Shown: one piece after another, positions 41,935 to 46,572 of the stretch
Layout: each line of letters opens with the position of its first letter
Numbering within the stretch: position 1 is the first letter of the stretch
Assembly (NCBI GenBank): GCA_938075565.1
Contig: CALJGU010000060.1
Location: forward strand, 1 to 46,572
Reading direction: 5' to 3'
DNA length: 46,572 bases
Source of the DNA: an uncultured Opitutales bacterium
GTDB lineage: Bacteria; Verrucomicrobiota; Verrucomicrobiia; Opitutales; UBA2995
Notes under the pieces: generated by a model
Told to the model about the DNA's origin: nothing
Seen by the model: only the letters and a program-made list of their open reading frames with translations
Database searches by the model: none
Translations under genes and position numbers: made by a program

Positions 41935-44351
41935 GTGCCTCGACCTCCTATCCAGTATTTATTTCCAGGCCATGGGTCAGAACGACCGGACATGGCTCGC
42001 AAGCTCTATGGAGGCATAGAGAGCTTTCGAAAGGATATGGATCAGTGCTTTGATTGGGTGAAAGCATTTTCAGGGCTCGAGCTAAAACCCGTTTTATTTC
42101 CCGATGGCGTGGACGAAGATGAAGCCCGTCACCAGTTGTCTCAAACCATTGTGGCTCAGCCCGCCCTGTTCTCAATCGAGTTTGCATTGAGCAGACTTCT
42201 GAAATCCTTGAATATTGAGCCAAATGCTATGTTCGGGCACAGTGTGAGCGAATATGTAGCTGCTTGCCTATCAGGCGTCTACTCACCCGAATCAGCCATG
42301 AGGGTGATCTGCAAACGGGGCCAACTCGTTCAGAGTGTTCCTGAGGGAGCTATGCTGGCGGTCCGTCTTTCGGAAACTGAGATTAGCCCCTACATTGCAG
42401 GTCACTTGGATCTAGGTTCAACTTTGGCTTCCGACCATTGTGTCGTATCGGGCGAACCCAAAGCTATCGCTGACCTGGAAGCTCGCCTGAAAAATGAAGG
42501 CATTGAACCCAAGCAGGTAAAAGTTTCACGAGCTTATCATTCTAAGATGCTCGATCCCATTCTAGACGAGTACCGATCATTTGTTGCGGCAGTTAAACTA
42601 CAATCGCCCCGTATTCCTTTTATCTCATGCGTAACCGGTGATTGGATCACCGAAGAGCAGGCAAGGTCTCCCGAGTATTGGGTGAAACAACTGCGCAGTC
42701 CTGTCCGATTACATGAAGCCTTCAAAGCGCTAAGCCAACAAGAAGCGGTGTTTATGGAGGTCGGCTGCGGAACGATGCTCTCGTCGCTGGCAAAGGCGCT
42801 TCCAGAATTGAATGAGCGGCACAGCTTTGTGTCGACACTCCCGTCATTCTGCCAACAGATCGATGATCTTGCTTTCATGCACCAGGAGCTTGGACGACTC
42901 ACAAGTATCGGTATCGAAGTGAATGAGGAACAATTCGAAGCCTGGTTTCCAAGTCTGGAAAACAACGATTCAAACAACGCTCAGGTAAACGATCCCGCAC
43001 TGAGCGAGATGGAGAAAACGATCTCTGGCTATTTTCGCGATGTCCTCGGTCAAACACAGGTAGACAAAAACGATAACTTTTTGGAAGCAGGCGGCAATTC
43101 GCTCATGGCGATGCAATTGATAAGTCGAATTCGTGAAGACCTGGAAATAGATCTGTCGCTTCGTGACTTTTTTGAGCACCTTACGATCGCCTCTCTCAGC
43201 ACCTTTTTGGAAACGCCTGGATCCAATCCTCAGAACCAACCCGAGGAGGTAGTTGAAAACTCAGACGACCTTGGCTTAGAGAAAAAGGATACGACTTCCA
43301 AAGCCATGAAGCTGAGTGTGTTTTTCTTCTCAGGTAATGCAGAAGCTCAACCCGACGATCGCTACAAGATGGTCATCCATGCAGCGGAATTTGCAGATGA
43401 GAACGGCTTTGATGCTATTTGGATTCCCGAACGTCACTTTAATAAATTTGGAGGGCTCTACCCTAATCTGGCTGTGCTGGGTGCCACGATTGCTGCTAGA
43501 ACCCAACACATTCACATGCGAGGAGGAAGCGCAGTCGCACCCCTTCACCACCCGGTTAGGATCGCGGAAGAATGGGCGACGCTGGATAATATTTCAAGGG
43601 GGCGTGTGGCGTTTCGTTTGGCTCCGGATTCCATCCCAAAGACTTCCTACTTGCCCCGGAAAATTTTAAGAACCGAAAGCAAGTGATGTTTGATAGCATC
43701 GATACTATTCGAACGCTCTGGAAGGGAGAAACTATCACAGCCGCATCCGGAGAAGGTACTCCTTCAACCGTACAATTGTTCCCCTCACCCTACTCCGACT
43801 CATTGCCAACTTGGCTTTCAACCACCCGTAGTTTGGAGACCTTTGCCGAAGCTGGGCAAGGCGGACACCATGTCTTAACCGCTCTCCTAAGACTAAGCCC
43901 GGATTAACTCAATGAGCGAATAGAACACTATCAATCCGCAAGAGCCGAAGCCGGACACAATGCCGCTGATGGAAAGGTAACTCTGATGCTCCATACTTTT
44001 GTGGGACCCAATATGGACTTCGTTTCGACTCAGGTTAAAGAACCACTGAAGGATTACCTGCGAAGCCATATGGAGCACACGCAAGCAGTTTCACAAGAGA
44101 AGACCGGGCAAGCCGAAGAATCGCTCTCCACCGAAGACGAAGATGAATTACTGGAACATGCCTACCAACGGTATTTCAAGGAAAGCTCACTCATTGGAAC
44201 AGTGGATAGCTGTCTGGAAACGATAACCAGACTCAAAGCCATGGGCGTCGATGAAATTGCCTGTCTGATAGACTTCGGAGTCAGTGAGAATGCATTCACG
44301 GTAGGACTCGAGCATTTAGCCCAGCTGCAGGTAAAAGCGAGGGAACTTTAA
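41935..44351 (+). pseudogene. Acyltransferase-ACP-luciferase-like monooxygenase, frameshifted and with in-frame stop
   Basis: One long gene, about 805 codons, with a stand-alone PKS-type order. An acyltransferase domain (about 5-300) has FPGHGS, the nucleophile Ser103 in GHSVSE and His202 in RAYHSKM. A carrier domain (about 355-425) has the phosphopantetheine Ser389 in GGNSL. A luciferase-like monooxygenase domain of the NRPS/PKS-associated type starts at about 457 (FFFSGN...IWIPERHFNKFGGLYPN). At about 43609 a missing base (GTGGCGTTTCG where GTGGCGGTTTCG fits) moves the frame: the homology resumes as GSGFHPKDFLLAPENFKNRKQ from 43620. A TAA at 43905-43907 then replaces what is probably GAA (SPD-stop-LNERIEHY), and the domain continues to 44351. 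The GTG start has no ketosynthase upstream. Either decay or sequence error. Confidence 0.82.
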
Positions 44352-46572
44352 GAGCCCTGAACTTCACGAGCGCTGACGGTGATCTCACCTGTTGGCTCCA
44401 CCTCTTTGGGTTTGCCCGTTTGCCAACGCCAGTAGGCTGAGAAGCCACGTCTCAAGTCATCAAATATCAACGTATTAACCGGGACAAGTATCAGGGTAAT
44501 GAACGTGGCAAACAAAACACCCCAACCAAGAGATATGGCCATGGGAATCATCGTTCGTGCTTGGGTACTCTGATTAAACATCAGCGGTAATAGACCGACG
44601 AAAGTAGTGATCGAGGTCAGGAGAATAGGACGAAATCTTCGAACACCGGCTTTACTGATAGCGTCAATCAAAGGATCACCGGCTTTCAGTCTGTTGTTGA
44701 TATAGTGAACGAGTACCAGGCTATCGTTTACGACAACGCCAGATAGCGCCAGAAAGCCCAGTTGTGAGTACAGGTTCACAGTAACACTTGTCTCATATAG
44801 TGCCATGAGTACCCAATCCATGATGACATGACCCAACACGGCTCCGACAATGCCGAATGGTATTACAAACATGACGATGAGAGGCTTGAAATAACTCCTA
44901 AACGGTATGGCGAGGAGGATATAGACACCGATGATAACGACAAAGGTATTGAAGCGTATATTCTTGGCATCTTCTTCGGCCTGAAGGGCGTCACCCGATT
45001 TCACGTAATTCATACCCAGATAATCATCAATCAGGTCATAAATGAAATTGGCTTCAAGGTCCTGAACGATGCCATCCACATCTACAGTTTCCGAGTCCAC
45101 ACTCGCCGAAACGGTCAATTGGCGCTTTCTATCCACTCGACTAATAGTGGGTAGGCTCTGGCCCGGTTGAATCTCAGCAACGGTACTAAAAGGAACTTCG
45201 GTACCCGAAGGAGTACGGATCATCATTGCATCCAATGCGGCTAGCGATTGACGCTCCTTGAGCGGGTAACGGACCATCACTCGAACTTCGTCTCGACCCC
45301 GTTGAATACGCTGTGCCTCGGATCCGAAAAAAGCTTGGCGGACCTGCCGAGCCAGGTCGTTGGCGGTAAGCCCAAGATGCTCGGCTTGAGGTTTCAACAT
45401 CAGCTCAAACTCCGACTTCGCACGCTCAAATGAATCCGTAATTTCGTCCAAACCAGGATACTCGCGTAACTGCTCCTGAAGCCGCTGGGAGGCATCTCGC
45501 AAGTCGTCAAAACTGGGACCCGTTAATCGGAAACCAACTCCACTTTCTCTTCTGAAAAAGCCAAGGCTAAGGCTTTGTGCTCCGGGAATTTCACCAATCC
45601 GCTTTCGGAGCTCCCCCGTGGCTCGGCCTGAATCAAACTGCTGTCCATGCTCTTCCGGTGAGGCTAGCTCAATTACGACTTCACCCAATTCGGCGACGCC
45701 CACGGCACGCGTACCCCAACTACGATACATGGGCTGACCGCCTGAAGTAGCGAAAATATTCTTTATCACCTGCTGCTCGAACTGACCATTTACTTCGTCA
45801 CGATAGTCCAGAGCAATCTTCTCCATGCGACGAATATGACTATCAGTAACTTCAAACGGAGTTCCTGCTGGCATCGCCAACCGCAAGGTTATCTGGTCTG
45901 TCGCAAAGCGCGGGTATGGACTGGTCTTAATTCTATTCGTAGACATCAAGCTCCATACAATAGCCAGGATTGCCAAAAACAGCGTAAAGGTAAGGTAGTG
46001 ATGTCGCAAACAGAGGCTCAAAAACGGCTTGTAAAATCGATTCACCATGTTCTCCAATCCGTCGGCCACAAACCGTTGCATTCTCAAGAGTGGATTTAGT
46101 TTTCCTCTGTCCGCGCCTGGTTTCCCAACCCGACAGTGCTTTAAGTGAGCTGGCAGAATGAGCTTTGTCTCAACGAGTGAGAACAATAACACAGGGATTA
46201 CGACAAAGGTGATCTGCTTGAGGTTGTTCCCGACCCAGCCAGTCATCGCCTGCAGTGGGTAAAACGCCACGATAGTGGTCAAAATTCCAAACGTCACGGG
46301 GACAGCTACCTCTTGAGTCCCTATAATAGAAGCGTCCAGAGCCGAGTCACCTTCCTGCATATGCTTGAAGACATTTTCGCCAGTCACGATGGCGTCATCG
46401 ACCACAATACCTAACACCAAAATAAAGGCGAACAAGGTACTCAGGTTGAGTGAGACATCCCAGAGATAGAGCATTATGAATGAGCCCGCAAACGCCACCG
46501 GGATCCCCAAGCTAACCCAAAACGCCAGGCTCGGCCTGAGAAACAGAGACAGCATAAATATAACGAGGATAA
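44348..46572 (-). CDS. RND-family efflux permease (N-terminus beyond window)
   Basis: 741 codons in the window; the start lies beyond the right edge, since the frame is open to 46572. The window begins in the first transmembrane bundle (LRPSLAFWVSLGIPVAFAGSF). It contains the proton-relay Asp pair in GIVVDDAIVTGENV, then the second periplasmic porter domain (for example RQVRQAFFGSEAQRIQRGRDEVRVMVRYP) and the second bundle, with GVVVNDSLVLVHYINNR and a last helix before TGKPKEVEPTG. It belongs to the AcrB/CusA-like superfamily, inner-membrane subunit of a tripartite pump; the adaptor and channel genes would lie outside the window. Its stop overlaps that of the convergent acyltransferase gene by 4 bases. 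Substrate unknown. Confidence 0.94.
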   Translation of the reverse strand, partial: ILVIFMLSLFLRPSLAFWVSLGIPVAFAGSFIMLYLWDVSLNLSTLFAFILVLGIVVDDAIVTGENVFKHMQEGDSALDASIIGTQEVAVPVTFGILTTIVAFYPLQAMTGWVGNNLKQITFVVIPVLLFSLVETKLILPAHLKHCRVGKPGADRGKLNPLLRMQRFVADGLENMVNRFYKPFLSLCLRHHYLTFTLFLAILAIVWSLMSTNRIKTSPYPRFATDQITLRLAMPAGTPFEVTDSHIRRMEKIALDYRDEVNGQFEQQVIKNIFATSGGQPMYRSWGTRAVGVAELGEVVIELASPEEHGQQFDSGRATGELRKRIGEIPGAQSLSLGFFRRESGVGFRLTGPSFDDLRDASQRLQEQLREYPGLDEITDSFERAKSEFELMLKPQAEHLGLTANDLARQVRQAFFGSEAQRIQRGRDEVRVMVRYPLKERQSLAALDAMMIRTPSGTEVPFSTVAEIQPGQSLPTISRVDRKRQLTVSASVDSETVDVDGIVQDLEANFIYDLIDDYLGMNYVKSGDALQAEEDAKNIRFNTFVVIIGVYILLAIPFRSYFKPLIVMFVIPFGIVGAVLGHVIMDWVLMALYETSVTVNLYSQLGFLALSGVVVNDSLVLVHYINNRLKAGDPLIDAISKAGVRRFRPILLTSITTFVGLLPLMFNQSTQARTMIPMAISLGWGVLFATFITLILVPVNTLIFDDLRRGFSAYWRWQTGKPKEVEPTGEITVSAREVQGS

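Noticed and set aside
41935-44351. Programmed ribosomal frameshift in the acyltransferase-monooxygenase gene
   Set aside because: There is no slippery heptamer at the junction and a separate in-frame TAA lies further down, so a programmed event would not restore the whole protein.
1-46572. tRNA, rRNA, CRISPR array, integrase or transposase
   Set aside because: None was seen; intergenic spaces are short and no regularly spaced repeats or mobile-element genes were found.

Overview
The window looks like a chromosomal segment of a Gram-negative, probably marine member of the Verrucomicrobiota (Opitutae-like), though a planctomycete relative is not excluded. The clues are many exported PQQ-like beta-propeller proteins, a Tat-exported Gfo/Idh/MocA oxidoreductase, a DUF1080 lipoprotein, a formylglycine sulfatase, a secreted parallel beta-helix protein with thrombospondin-3-like calcium repeats, a TonB-dependent receptor and an RND pump. 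Start contexts are often poor in Shine-Dalgarno sequence. No rRNA, tRNA, CRISPR array, transposase or phage gene was seen.

Region A (1-19250) is entirely on the minus strand. A TonB-dependent receptor is followed by two secreted PQQ-like propellers. Next come a small two-helix protein paired with a sodium:solute symporter, a short PaaK/LuxE-like adenylating enzyme, an aldehyde dehydrogenase-fold enzyme that lacks the usual catalytic Glu motif, an iron-type alcohol dehydrogenase, a PQQ-like lipoprotein, a HemW-like radical SAM enzyme, a UbiC-like chorismate lyase, a halogenase/geranylgeranyl-reductase-type flavoprotein, a GT4 glycosyltransferase and a hot-dog thioesterase. Gaps from 17019 to 1492 are 41 bases or less, so this is probably one operon of thirteen genes. 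My best reading is an uncharacterised pathway that makes a hydroxybenzoate-type acid from chorismate, activates and reduces it (acid to aldehyde to alcohol), and modifies it by radical SAM, flavin and glycosyl transfer. This is the most interesting part of the window.

Region B (19444-30346, mostly plus strand) holds two more PQQ-like propellers, a DUF1080 lipoprotein, a REPIN-like repeat pair, an SGNH hydrolase, a second sodium:solute symporter, the beta-helix protein (minus strand) and a sulfatase. It resembles a glycan-degradation locus, perhaps for sulfated polysaccharide.

Region C (30350-37391) is mixed: a cysteine synthase-like enzyme, a small membrane protein with a probably broken 5' end, a MoaF-like secreted protein, an allantoicase/ureidoglycolate lyase pair for purine-ring nitrogen recovery, another PQQ-like propeller, an orphan lipoprotein and a sialate-O-acetylesterase-type hydrolase.

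Region D (37444-46572) shows gene decay or base-call error. It holds a seventh PQQ-like gene with two -1 frameshifts, a duplicated-domain membrane protein next to a GT-C-type membrane glycosyltransferase, and a stand-alone acyltransferase-ACP-luciferase-like monooxygenase gene with one frameshift and one in-frame stop. An RND efflux permease then runs off the right edge.
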